A stretch of 22,248 nt of DNA from NCBI GenBank assembly GCA_902489775.1, contig CABUBH010000034.1:1-22248 (forward strand), given 5' to 3'. This document shows positions 1 through 8,973 of the stretch, piece after piece. Every line of letters starts with the position of its first letter. The stretch's first letter is position 1. Both the position numbers and the translations under genes were made by a program. A model generated the notes under the pieces. The model did no database searches, had not been told where the DNA came from, and worked only from the letters and a program-made list of their open reading frames with translations. The DNA comes from an uncultured Collinsella sp. (GTDB lineage Bacteria > Actinomycetota > Coriobacteriia > Coriobacteriales > Coriobacteriaceae).

Positions 1-162
1 AATGGTATACGGGTGCATCATCGACGTCTTCAATACAGAAGATATCAGTGCGGAATGTTTTCAAAACCAAGCCCGGTCCCGGCCTACGGTGACGTTGCTG
101 GTGGTTCTTGGGCATCGCTTGCTGGCGGGGTTCCTTGTCTGAGTTGGACTTGGTTGGTGGGG

Positions 163-540
163 TTACTGATCCCGGTCGCCGTCCCGCCCCAGCATCGATT
201 TCAGCTTCTCAAAGCTCTCCTCGCTCAGGCAATGCTCCATGTGGCAGCCCTCTTGCGACGCGACCTCAGCCGAAACACCCGCATCCTCCAGCAGCCCCAC
301 GAAAAAGCAGTGGCGCTCCCACATTTGACGAGCGACCTCCAGCCCCCGCTTTGTCAGATGAACATCTCGTTTGCCCATTTCGACATAGCCGTTGCTTTCC
401 AACGTCGCCATGGCCTTGGAAACGCTCGCCTTAGTTACGCCGAGGTACTCCGCAACGTCAATCGAGCGCACGATTCCCTGGCGCTGCGACAGAACGTAGA
501 TCGATTCGAGGTAGTCTTCTCCGGATTCACGTAGGGCCAT
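163..540 (-). CDS. DtxR/MntR-family metal-dependent transcriptional regulator
   Basis: This 125-aa protein has the N-terminal winged helix-turn-helix (about residues 5-65) and the helical metal-binding/dimerisation domain of the DtxR/MntR family, without the C-terminal SH3-like domain of long DtxR/IdeR proteins. Such regulators bind Mn(II) or Fe(II) and repress metal uptake genes. The ligand set can be read by alignment to MntR: D9, E12, H77, C99, E102 and H103. Cys at the position of MntR Glu99 is DtxR/IdeR-like, whereas the N-terminal Asp is MntR-like, so metal preference cannot be called. The ATG is preceded by AAAGG six bases upstream. Repeated AGTTAGCC half-sites upstream suggest autoregulation. 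Any genes it controls probably lie beyond the left edge. Confidence 0.9.
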   Translation of the reverse strand: MALRESGEDYLESIYVLSQRQGIVRSIDVAEYLGVTKASVSKAMATLESNGYVEMGKRDVHLTKRGLEVARQMWERHCFFVGLLEDAGVSAEVASQEGCHMEHCLSEESFEKLKSMLGRDGDRDQ

Positions 541-559
541 GGGCCGCCTTTCGCGATGA

Positions 560-650
560 TTGGTAGTTAGCCTTTGGATACTTTCCTTGGCTTACTTTAC
601 CGCAAAAGTTGCCCATGTCTTACTACTTTGTCTAAAAGTTAGCCGTGTTT
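560..650 (-). promoter_or_regulatory. Candidate operator region of the DtxR-like regulator (repeated AGTTAGCC half-sites)
   Basis: The octamer AGTTAGCC occurs at 565-572 and 637-644. A related AGTTGCCC lies at 607-614 and the near-inverted GGCTTACT at 589-596. GGCTAACT on the coding (minus) strand resembles half of a DtxR-type box. The region lies just upstream of the regulator's own start, as expected for autoregulation. This is pattern recognition only; no -10/-35 pair is convincing. Confidence 0.35.
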
Positions 651-668
651 CACAAAACGTGCGGGACG

Positions 669-704
669 AAAACAAAATGGAGACGCCCCACAAGGAGTGT
701 CCCC
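669..704 (-). terminator. Rho-independent terminator after the ABC-F/HAD operon
   Basis: On the minus strand an 11-position stem with one mismatch (GGGGACACTCC / GGGGCGTCTCC, TTGT loop) is followed by ATTTTGTTTT. It lies 24 bases past the HAD gene stop. The upstream arm is part of a GTCCCC-type repeat also found near 20506-20552. Confidence 0.6.
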
Positions 705-727
705 AGGCGCCGGGTGCCGACCCGCAG

Positions 728-1498
728 TTATATCAATCCAAAGTGCTTCGCAGCGTTGTAGATGCCGTCGTCGTCCACGGCAGTCGTCACATAGGTCGCC
801 GCAGCTTTCACCGCGTCCTGTGCGTTGCCCATGGCCACGCTCGTGCCCACGGCGGCAAACATCGACAGGTCGTTCTCGCCGTCGCCAAAGGCAATCGCCT
901 CGCTCGCGTCGATACCAAGCCGCTCGAGCGTCGCCGCCACGCCCAGGTCCTTGCCGCCGTTAGCGGGAATAATGTCGCAGAACAGGTCGCACCAGCGCGT
1001 GGTGAGCGAATGCGACACGGCGTCGGTCACGATATGCTCGTCGGCCGGGTCCACAAAGGCGCAAAACTGGTAGACCGGTGCGTCAAAGGCGTGCTCAAAC
1101 GGCTCCTCGTGGTAGACGATTCCCGCGTTGCTGCCAGCCGTCACCACGCGCTCGGACAGGCGGTTCACAAACGAGTTCTCGCCCTGCATACACAGCGAAT
1201 CATAGCGCCCCTGCGCCACCTGGTCCACGATCACCGCGACGTCGTCCGGATCAATCGGGCAGCTGCGGTAGACGCCCTTGGCATCAAAACAGTGCTGGCC
1301 CGAAAGCGTAATGTACGCATCCCAACCCAAGTCGAACAGCCAATCGGGCATCTGGTAGGTCGGGCGACCCGTGGCGATCACGCATGCAATCCCCTGCTCG
1401 TGAAAGCTGTCGAGCACCTGTTGCGCCGACGCCGGAATCCGGTGCGTCTTAAAGCTCAGCAGCGTGCCGTCGATATCGAAAAACGCAGCCTTGATCAT
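728..1498 (-). CDS. HAD-IIB (Cof-like) phosphatase
   Basis: This 256-aa protein belongs to the Cof-type HAD hydrolases, cytosolic phosphatases that act on sugar phosphates, nucleotides or cofactors such as FMN/PLP. Motif I DIDGTLL (residues 8-14), motif II ATGRP near residue 43 and motif IV GDGENDLSMF near residue 205 are intact. The large middle segment is the C2-type cap. The exact substrate cannot be read from sequence. The ATG lies only 6 bases after the stop codon of the ABC-F gene, and its ribosome site (GAGGAG) is formed by the last codons of that gene. The two are therefore co-transcribed and probably translationally coupled. A terminator follows at 669-704. Confidence 0.9.
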   Translation of the reverse strand: MIKAAFFDIDGTLLSFKTHRIPASAQQVLDSFHEQGIACVIATGRPTYQMPDWLFDLGWDAYITLSGQHCFDAKGVYRSCPIDPDDVAVIVDQVAQGRYDSLCMQGENSFVNRLSERVVTAGSNAGIVYHEEPFEHAFDAPVYQFCAFVDPADEHIVTDAVSHSLTTRWCDLFCDIIPANGGKDLGVAATLERLGIDASEAIAFGDGENDLSMFAAVGTSVAMGNAQDAVKAAATYVTTAVDDDGIYNAAKHFGLI

Positions 1499-1504
1499 CC
1501 TCGC

Positions 1505-3364
1505 CTACTCCTCGCCCTCGAGCTTCTCGCTCGCCTCGAGCCACGCCATCTCCAGCGCGTCCGTGGCGGCGTGGGCCTCGTCGATCTTTGCCTGTTGCTC
1601 GCCCAGCGCCGTGTAGTTGGTGGGGTCGACCTGAGCCATCGCGGCCTCGGCCTCCTCCACGCGGGCGCGCTGCGTCTCCATTTTGCGCTCGAGCGAGCTC
1701 ACCTCGCGGCGAAGCTTCTGACGTTCGGCGTTGGAAAGGCCATTGGGCTGGCCGCTCGACTTGGGCTTTTCGGCCGCAGCCGCCGCGGCACCGGTGTCAA
1801 ACGTGCCGGTCTTGGCGCTCGGCGCACCCACGGGCTCGCCCTCGGCGGTGGCGTTGCACAGGCGCAGGTACTGGTCCACGCCGCCGGGCATATGCGTCAG
1901 GTGGCCGTCGAGCAGCGCCCACTGCTGGTCGGTCACGCGCTCCATCAAGAAGCGGTCGTGCGTCACCAGGATCAGCGTGCCGGGCCAGCCGTCGAGCAGG
2001 TCCTCGACAATCGCCAGCATATCGGTATCCAGGTCGTTGCCGGGCTCGTCCAGGATAAGCACGTTGGGCTCGTCCAGGATCGTCAGCAGCAGCGACAGGC
2101 GACGGCGCTGGCCGCCCGAAAGATCGCCGATGCGACTCCAGAGCTGCTGCGTCGTAAAGCCCAGACGCTCGCAGAGCTTCTCGGGCGAGGTCTCCTTGCC
2201 GTCGATGACGTAATACTTCTTATAGTTGCTGAGCACCTCGCGGATCGTGTCGCCCATGTAGGGCTCGAGCTCCTCGAGCTGCTGCGATAGCACGCCAAAA
2301 CGCACCGTCTGGCCGATCTTTACACGACCGCGCAGGGGCGCAATCTTGCCCTGAATCACGTCAAGCAGTGTGGATTTGCCGGCGCCGTTCTCGCCCAACA
2401 GGCCATAGCGGTCGCCCGCACCGATGAGCCAGGTCACGTCGGAGAGCACCTGCTTGGGCGCGCCATCGGTATCCGCATAGCCGGCATCCACGTCGATGAC
2501 ATCGATAACCTGCTTGCCCAGACGGCTCACCGCCAGGCGCTTAAGCTCCAGCTCGTCGCGCACGGGCGGCACGTCGGCGATGAGCTCGCGAGCGGCGTCC
2601 ACGCGAAACTTGGGCTTGGTGGAGCGGGCCTGGGCGCCGCGACTCAGCCACGCAAGCTCCTTGCGCGCCATGTTGCGACGGCGTTCCTCGGTGACGGCGG
2701 CCATGCGGTCGCGCTCCACGCGCTGCAGGATGTATGCCGAGTAGCCGCCCTCGAAGGGATCGACCTGGCCGTCGTGGACCTCCCACATGCTGTTGCAGAC
2801 CTCGTCCAAGAACCAGCGATCGTGCGTGACCACGAGCATGGCGCCCTGGCCGCGCTGCCAGCGGGCCTTTAAGTGACGCGCGAGCCAGTTGATGGTGCGC
2901 ATGTCCAGGTGGTTGGTGGGCTCGTCGAGCATGAGCACGTCGTAGTCGCCGATCAGCAGGCGCGCGAGGTCCACGCGACGGCGCTGGCCGCCCGAAAGCT
3001 CGCCCACCGTGCCCTCCCAGGGCACATCGCTAATGAGACCGGCGAGGATCTGGCGCGTACGCGGACTCGACGCCCACTCATACTCGGGCGTGTCGCCCAC
3101 GACGGCATGATGCACGGTATCGGTGTCGACAAGTTGGTCCTTTTGGCCGAGCAGACCGATCGTGGTGCCGCGGCGATGCGTCACGCGGCCATCGTCGGGC
3201 TCCAGCGTGCCAGCGAGCACGCTCAGCAGCGTCGACTTGCCGTCGCCGTTTTTACCGACAATACCAATGCGGTCGCCCTCGCCCACGCCGAGCGTCACGC
3301 TATCGAAAATATGCTTGGTGGGAAACTCTAGGCTGACGGAATCGCATCCCAAAAGAATCGCCAT
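1505..3364 (-). CDS. ABC-F family ATPase (Uup-like)
   Basis: This 619-aa soluble protein has two ATP-binding cassettes in tandem and no membrane segment, the ABC-F architecture of ribosome-associated translation factors. Cassette 1 has Walker A GKNGDGKST (37-45), LSGGQ and LDEPTNHLD. Cassette 2 has GENGAGKST, LSGGQ and LDEPGNDLD. The second motif (NDLD), the following WPGTLILVTHDR and the Lys/Glu-rich C-terminal coiled coil (about the last 75 residues) resemble Uup rather than EttA. The Gly in DEPGN replaces the usual Thr. The start at 3364 was chosen because GAAGGAG lies 8 bases upstream; a longer frame to 3478 runs into the pst terminator. A TATCAT -10-like hexamer precedes it with no clear -35. 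The HAD gene is co-transcribed downstream. Confidence 0.9.
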   Translation of the reverse strand: MAILLGCDSVSLEFPTKHIFDSVTLGVGEGDRIGIVGKNGDGKSTLLSVLAGTLEPDDGRVTHRRGTTIGLLGQKDQLVDTDTVHHAVVGDTPEYEWASSPRTRQILAGLISDVPWEGTVGELSGGQRRRVDLARLLIGDYDVLMLDEPTNHLDMRTINWLARHLKARWQRGQGAMLVVTHDRWFLDEVCNSMWEVHDGQVDPFEGGYSAYILQRVERDRMAAVTEERRRNMARKELAWLSRGAQARSTKPKFRVDAARELIADVPPVRDELELKRLAVSRLGKQVIDVIDVDAGYADTDGAPKQVLSDVTWLIGAGDRYGLLGENGAGKSTLLDVIQGKIAPLRGRVKIGQTVRFGVLSQQLEELEPYMGDTIREVLSNYKKYYVIDGKETSPEKLCERLGFTTQQLWSRIGDLSGGQRRRLSLLLTILDEPNVLILDEPGNDLDTDMLAIVEDLLDGWPGTLILVTHDRFLMERVTDQQWALLDGHLTHMPGGVDQYLRLCNATAEGEPVGAPSAKTGTFDTGAAAAAAEKPKSSGQPNGLSNAERQKLRREVSSLERKMETQRARVEEAEAAMAQVDPTNYTALGEQQAKIDEAHAATDALEMAWLEASEKLEGEE

Positions 3365-3434
3365 ATGCCCTGCTCCTTCGTAGAAATTCAACGTTGTCCA
3401 TGATAGCAGCGAAAAGGCAGGCCGCACACGACAC

Positions 3435-3472
3435 AAAAAGGCGGGCCATCTCCCATAAGAGATGACCCGCCT
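3435..3472 (-). terminator. Strong rho-independent terminator of the pst operon
   Basis: On the minus strand a 14-bp stem (3459-3472 with 3439-3452, one G-T wobble) closes a 6-base loop and is followed by TTTTTGTG. It sits about 55 bases downstream of the pstB stop, showing that the operon ends at pstB. Confidence 0.9.
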
Positions 3473-3527
3473 CTCCAATCAGTCCCGTGGCGACCGTGGC
3501 CGCCGCGGGCCTCAAGCATGTCCCGGA

Positions 3528-4396
<869 letters not shown>

Positions 4397-4400
<4 letters not shown>

Positions 4401-5323
4401 TCGGCCGTCATCTTCCTTGCCAGTTGCTTGCCCACGATACGGGCGATTACGTTAAACAGCAGCACGCAGATCATCAGCAGTGCCGCGGTGCCCCAAACGA
4501 TCTGCTGGGCCTCGGGGCTGCCTTCGCCGTAAATCTTGTAGATATGCACGGCGAGCGACTCACCGGGACGGAACACGTTCCACGCGCAAGTGGGGCTCGA
4601 CAGGTTAAAGCTCAAGAAGTTGAGGCGGACCGGCGAGCTCATGCCCGAGGTGAAGAGCAGCGCCGCGGCCTCGCCAAACACGCGGCCGGCCGAAAGCACG
4701 ATGCCGGTCACGATGGCGGGCATGGCTTCGGGAATCAGGATGTGCAGCGTGGCTTCCCAGCGGGTGAGACCCATGGCCAGGCACGCATCGCGCTGGGCCT
4801 GCGGCACGTCCTCGAGCGCCTGTTGGATCACGCGCACCAGGATGGGAATGTTGAACATGGTGAGCGCGACGGCGCCGGAGATGATGGAGTACTTCCAGCC
4901 CAGCTGCACCGAGAACACCAGAAAGCCGAACATGCCGACAACGATGGAGGGCAGCGAGGACAGCGTCTCGATGGCGGTGGAGGCGATGTCGCGGATGGGC
5001 CCATTCGGCGCGTACTCAACCAGAAAGACCGCGCCGCCCAGACTAATGGGCACCGAGATGGCTAGGGTGATCAGCAGCAGGTAGAACAAGTCGAACAGCT
5101 GGTAGAGCACGCCGCCCTGCGTTCCGTTGGCGCGCGACGGCTCTGTGAGAAAGCCCGGCTGGAACAGCGTCGAGATGCCCTCGAACAGGATATAGGCCAC
5201 CATGGAGATGACGATGAGCATGACGATGGCGACGATCGCCGTCAGCACGCCCGTGGCGATGCGATCCTGCTTTTGGACACGCCCGAGCCTCGCCTCGTCG
5301 ATGTGGATGCGCGTGCTAGCCAC
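4397..5323 (-). CDS. pstA: Phosphate ABC transporter permease PstA
   Basis: This is an inner-membrane permease of 308 aa that pairs with PstC. About six hydrophobic segments are visible, the first shortly after the basic N-terminus (TGVLTAIVAIVMLIVISMVA). A PstA-type coupling loop follows: AMGLTRWEATLHILIPEAMP, then IVTGIVLSAGRVFGEAAAL. The GTG at 5323 was chosen as start because GAAGG lies just upstream and GTGGCTAG overlaps the pstC stop by 8 bases; a TTG at 5347 would give eight more residues with a worse ribosome site. It lies between pstC and pstB in one operon. Confidence 0.92.
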
Positions 5324-6224
5324 GAGCCTTCGCCCCCTTGCGGCCAATGAGATGGATGATCAGGATGAAGATGAGGCTCATGCCCATCAGCAGCAGACCG
5401 AGTGCCCACAGGACGTCGTCCTGGGCCGAGCCCTCGGCGTAGACCGCCATGGACGTGGTGAGCGTGGTGGTGATGGTCGAAGCCGGCGACAGCAGCGACG
5501 TCGGCATGGCCTCGATGCCGCCGATGACCATGCGCACGGCGAGCGTCTCGCCAAAGGCGCGGGTCATGCCCAAGATAACCGCGGTCATGAGCGACGGCAT
5601 GGCGGACTTGAGCACTACGTGCCAGATGGTCTGCCAGCGGGTGTAGCCCAGCGCGAGCGAGCCCTGTCGGTAGCCGTCGGGCACGGCGCGCAGGCCATCG
5701 ACCGAAAGCGTGGTCATCGTCGGCAGAATCATGACCGCCAGCACGATGGCGCCGGGCAAGATGCCCAGGCCCGTGCTCACGTGGAAAACGCTCTTCATAA
5801 GACCGACGACCACGTGAAAACCGATCAGGCCAAAGACGACCGAGGGGATGCCGGTCAAAAGCTCAATGAGCGGCTGAAAGATCTTAGAGCCAAACTTAGG
5901 GCTAATCTCGACCGCAAAGATGGCAGAGCCGATGGCGATGGGCAGCGCGATAAGCGTGGAGAGTACCATGACCGCAAACGAGGTGACGATCAGGGGCAGG
6001 GCGCCGGTATAGGGCAGGCCGTTTTCGGCTGTGTTGGCCAGGTCCCACTTGGTGCCGGTGAAAAACTCGACGACCGAGACGCCGTCCTTGACAAAAGCCG
6101 AGAGGCCCTTTTGGGCGACCATAAAGATGAGCGCGGCAACGACAAGCGTCACGAGCGCTACGCACGCGCCCGTGACGCCCAGGCCCACGTTCTCAAGGTC
6201 GCGCTTTGGCAGCTGTTTTGCCAT
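5316..6224 (-). CDS. pstC: Phosphate ABC transporter permease PstC
   Basis: This 302-aa inner-membrane permease is the partner of PstA in the phosphate channel. It opens with one hydrophobic segment (about 17-38), then the loop with FFTGTKWDL typical of PstC, and further membrane segments. The coupling loop reads ALGYTRWQTIWHVVLKSAMP, followed by LGMTRAFGETLAV. The start at 6224 has GGAAAGG nearby. It begins 24 bases after pstS ends, and its last codons overlap the pstA start. Together with pstS, pstA and pstB it forms a complete Pst importer. Confidence 0.93.
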   Translation of the reverse strand: MAKQLPKRDLENVGLGVTGACVALVTLVVAALIFMVAQKGLSAFVKDGVSVVEFFTGTKWDLANTAENGLPYTGALPLIVTSFAVMVLSTLIALPIAIGSAIFAVEISPKFGSKIFQPLIELLTGIPSVVFGLIGFHVVVGLMKSVFHVSTGLGILPGAIVLAVMILPTMTTLSVDGLRAVPDGYRQGSLALGYTRWQTIWHVVLKSAMPSLMTAVILGMTRAFGETLAVRMVIGGIEAMPTSLLSPASTITTTLTTSMAVYAEGSAQDDVLWALGLLLMGMSLIFILIIHLIGRKGAKARG

Positions 6225-6248
6225 TGCAAACCTTTCCGGGGCGATTAC

Positions 6249-7187
6249 TTATTTAGCAGAGACCTTGCCGCTGGCGTCCTTGACGACCTTCATGGCAGAG
6301 ACGGGGATGAAGCCCTGCTCCTCGACGAGCTTGCCCTGGACGTCGTCGGAAAGCATGAACTCTAGGAAGGCCTTGGTGGCCTCGTCGGCGTCCTTGGAGC
6401 AGTACATGTGCTCGGTAGCCCAGATCTTGAAGGAGTCGTCGGTGACGTTTGCGCTCTTGGGCTCCACGCCCTCGACCTTGATGGCGTTGAACTTGGAGTC
6501 ATCGAAGTGCGAGAAGTCGAGGTAGGAGATGGCATTGTCGGTGCTGCCCATCTGAGTCTGAACGTCGCCGGACTTGTCGAGCTCGGCGTCGCCCTTAAAG
6601 TCGACAGCCTCGTCGCCAAAGACGGCAGCCTCGAAGGTGGCGCGGGTACCGGAGCCGGCCTTGCGGTTGAGAACGACGATAGTAGCGTCGTCGCCGCCGA
6701 CCTCCTTCCAGTTGGTGATCTGGCCAGAGAAGATGCCCTTGAGCTGCTCGAGGGACAGATCGTCGACCGTCACGTTCTTGGAAACGACGGGGCCCATGCC
6801 CACGACGGCGACCTCGTGGTCGACGAGGTTCTTGACCTGGTCGGCCTCGAGCTTGGTCTCGGCGAAGACGTCGGAGTTACCGATGGTGACGGTGCCGGCG
6901 GCGACAGCGGTCAGGCCCTTGCCCGAACCGTTACCCGAGCCGGAGACGGAGACATCGGGGTTGGCGTCCATGAACTTCTCGGCAGCGGCCTCGACGAGAG
7001 CCTGGAACGAAGAGGCACCGTCGTAGGTCACCTCGCCGGAGACGGACTCGGCAGCAGCGGCGCTACCCTTGTCGGCGGCATCGGATGCGCCGGAGCCGCC
7101 GCACCCAACGAGACCGAGACCGACGATGCTGGCAAGACCACCAGCGAGGCCGAGGAACTGACGACGAGAATAAGCCTAATCGAGCAT
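6249..7187 (-). CDS. pstS: Phosphate-binding lipoprotein PstS, frame interrupted by in-frame TAG at codon 4 (possible pseudogene)
   Basis: PstS captures phosphate outside the membrane and delivers it to PstCA. The mature part shows the PstS phosphate-binding loops: TYDGASSF, SGSGNGSGKGL, IGNSD, and RKAGSGTRATFE. Reading from the ATG at 7187, which has AGGAAG just upstream, the frame is M-L-D-stop. It then continues uninterrupted for 308 codons: SRRQFLGLAGG (a Tat motif), a hydrophobic stretch, and the lipobox LVGC. The stop is the TAG at 7178-7176. No ATG, GTG or TTG lies between the TAG and the twin arginine; the first later start is a GTG at 7031, which would make a protein without any signal. 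The gene is therefore broken, misread, or rescued by readthrough. The rest of the frame shows no decay. Confidence 0.85.
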
Positions 7188-7330
7188 GATCTTCCTTTCA
7201 TACATGCGATTCGCGGGCACCCTGCCCGCTTTGCTGTTCGGAAAGATACGACCCCGATCAGGCGACAACCGCGTTATCTGCGGTTTCTTACGGGCATTTG
7301 ATAGACCCTTACCGCAAGCCCGGCCCAGCC

Positions 7331-7352
7331 TTTACAAACGGATAACAAACCC
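7331..7352 (-). promoter_or_regulatory. Candidate PHO box upstream of pstS
   Basis: On the minus strand GTTTGT occurs twice (7350-7345 and 7339-7334), exactly 11 bases apart, about 150 bases upstream of the pstS ATG. Direct repeats of 6-7 bases with an 11-base period are the usual layout of PhoB/PhoP binding sites. No genus-specific consensus was available for comparison. Confidence 0.35.
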
Positions 7353-7378
7353 GCCACCAAGCATGACCCGCCTTTTAC

Positions 7379-7460
7379 ACCAATAAAAACAAAGTTGCGG
7401 TGAAATAGTTCCTGCTTGGCCATCAAATGGCCCATTCTAGGAACTATTCCACCGCAACTT
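7379..7460 (-). terminator. Palindromic repeat R1 acting as terminator of the dipeptidase gene
   Basis: A 21-bp inverted repeat with one mismatch (7392-7412 and 7440-7460; AAGTTGCGGTGAAATAGTTCC type) lies 21 bases after the dipeptidase stop. On the minus strand it is followed by TTTGTTTTTATT, so it should terminate transcription. The outer arms match repeats R2 and R3, while the centre is different and contains its own GGCCAT/ATGGCC pairing. Confidence 0.6.
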
Positions 7461-7481
7461 AGATTGGGAAACCGCGAAACC

Positions 7482-8918
7482 TTAAAGTTCGAGTTCGTTG
7501 AGGCGCAGGATGGCCACGATGTAGATTTTAAGCGCCTGCTTGAGCTGTTCCTCGTTGGCGCACTCGTTGGGGCCGTGCATCTGGCCGCCCCACGCGGGCA
7601 GCTCAAGGCCGGTCTCTTCGGGGCCAAACGACACGGCGCGCGCAAAGTTGCGCGCGTAGGTGCCACCGCCCATGGCAAAAGGCTCGGCATGCTTGCCGGT
7701 GAACTCGTTATAGGTATCGATAAGCGCCTTCACGGCCGGATCATCGGCAGAGACCGAGAACGGCACCTTCGCGCGACCCAGCTGGCACGTCACGCCGAAA
7801 CGGCCCACGAGCGGGTCGAGCTGCTCGCGGATGGTATCGGCACTTGTGCTGTCGGGGAAGCGCACGTCGATGACCTGCTCAATATGGCCATCCGCCACGC
7901 GGATGACGCCAGCGTTGCAGGTAAGCGGGCCAAACGCCGGACTCGTCGCATCGATACCTAGGCCGCGGCCATAGGCATCCGCGTGCACAAAGGCCAGGAA
8001 CTTGACGAACTCGTGCTCGGCAGGCGTCAGCAGGCGCTCGTCGCGTGCACCAAACGCGTCCTCGGCCTCGCGCAGATACGACACGATCAGGCCGACGGCA
8101 TTGATCGTCCCCTCGGGCATCGAGGCGTGACCGCCAATACCGTGGGCGAAAATCTGCACATGACCATTGTCGAGAGCCGTGATCTCCAGGCGGTCAGCAT
8201 TCTCGACCGGCGCCGGCAGCTCATCGGCGGCAATCGCGAGCTCGCAGATGGACTGCGACGGAATGGCATTGCTCGCCTCGGCGCCGCTCCACGACACGAT
8301 GCGCCCGCCGTCGATCTTGGGACTCACGAACGTCGCCCCAAACTGGCCCTTCTCGGCATTGCAGACCGGGAACTCGGCATCAGGCGTAAACAGAAAGTCA
8401 GGGTTGGGGTAGTTCTCCAGATAATGGTGAACGTCGGACATGCCCACTTCCTCATCGCAGCCCAGCAGCGCGCGGAAGGTGTAGCGCGGAACAATGCCGT
8501 GCTTGAGCAGGTACGCGCCGGCATAAAGCGACAGCACTGCCGGGCCCTTGTCGTCGATCACGCCGCGACCGAGCAACCAGCCCTCGCGACGCTCCATCGC
8601 GAACGGATCGGTGTTCCAGCCAGGGCCGGCGGGAACCACGTCCACGTGGCAGATAGTCGCGAGCTGCTTGTCGCCGCGACCCGGGATATCGGCGATTCCC
8701 ACATAGCCCCCGTCGTCGCTCGTCTGATAGCCGAGCTTTTGCGCAATGCCGAGCGCGCAATCGAGCGCGTCACGGACCGGGCGGCCAAACGGCGCACCGG
8801 GCTCCGCATCGGCAGCAACGGCCACGGACGGATAGCTCACCAGTTGTTCGATATCGGCAACGACATCCTCCCAGACCTCGTCGACATACTCGGCAACGCT
8901 CTGCTCCACCTGATTCAT
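7482..8918 (-). CDS. PepV-like M20 family dipeptidase
   Basis: This 478-aa cytosolic metallopeptidase of the PepV/Sapep branch of family M20 hydrolyses dipeptides with two metal ions (Zn or Mn). Metal and catalytic residues are visible: H91-x-D93 (HVDVVP), D122/D123 (VIDDKGP), E156-E157 (GCDEEVGM), D180 in the TPDAEFP motif characteristic of PepV, and the late His in GGQMHGPNE. The inserted lid domain lies in between. The start at 8918 has a perfect AAGGAGGT five bases upstream; a longer open frame to 9113 only overlaps the HAD gene. It lies 55 bases downstream of the HAD phosphatase on the same strand, probably one transcript, and ends at terminator repeat R1. Confidence 0.9.
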   Translation of the reverse strand: MNQVEQSVAEYVDEVWEDVVADIEQLVSYPSVAVAADAEPGAPFGRPVRDALDCALGIAQKLGYQTSDDGGYVGIADIPGRGDKQLATICHVDVVPAGPGWNTDPFAMERREGWLLGRGVIDDKGPAVLSLYAGAYLLKHGIVPRYTFRALLGCDEEVGMSDVHHYLENYPNPDFLFTPDAEFPVCNAEKGQFGATFVSPKIDGGRIVSWSGAEASNAIPSQSICELAIAADELPAPVENADRLEITALDNGHVQIFAHGIGGHASMPEGTINAVGLIVSYLREAEDAFGARDERLLTPAEHEFVKFLAFVHADAYGRGLGIDATSPAFGPLTCNAGVIRVADGHIEQVIDVRFPDSTSADTIREQLDPLVGRFGVTCQLGRAKVPFSVSADDPAVKALIDTYNEFTGKHAEPFAMGGGTYARNFARAVSFGPEETGLELPAWGGQMHGPNECANEEQLKQALKIYIVAILRLNELEL

Positions 8919-8973
8919 GAACGACCTCCTTACCAATGAGCGACGGGTACGCCCGCCCCTCACATTATGTCTA

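Noticed and set aside
1..115. Open minus-strand frame from an ATG at 115 running off the left edge (about 38 codons).
   Set aside because: No ribosome site at proper distance and basic low-complexity start; too short to support as a gene, though it could be the start of one downstream of the regulator.
560..2290. Long plus-strand open frame opposite the HAD and ABC-F genes.
   Set aside because: His/Arg/Leu/Val-rich shadow of GC-rich genes on the other strand; no motifs or ribosome site.
5202..6365. Long plus-strand open frame opposite pstA, pstC and the pstS end.
   Set aside because: Asp/Arg/His-rich shadow; the opposite strand encodes clear permeases.
7176..7178. TAG in pstS read as pyrrolysine.
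   Set aside because: No pylT/pylS-like genes are visible, and a lipoprotein signal peptide would have no use for it.
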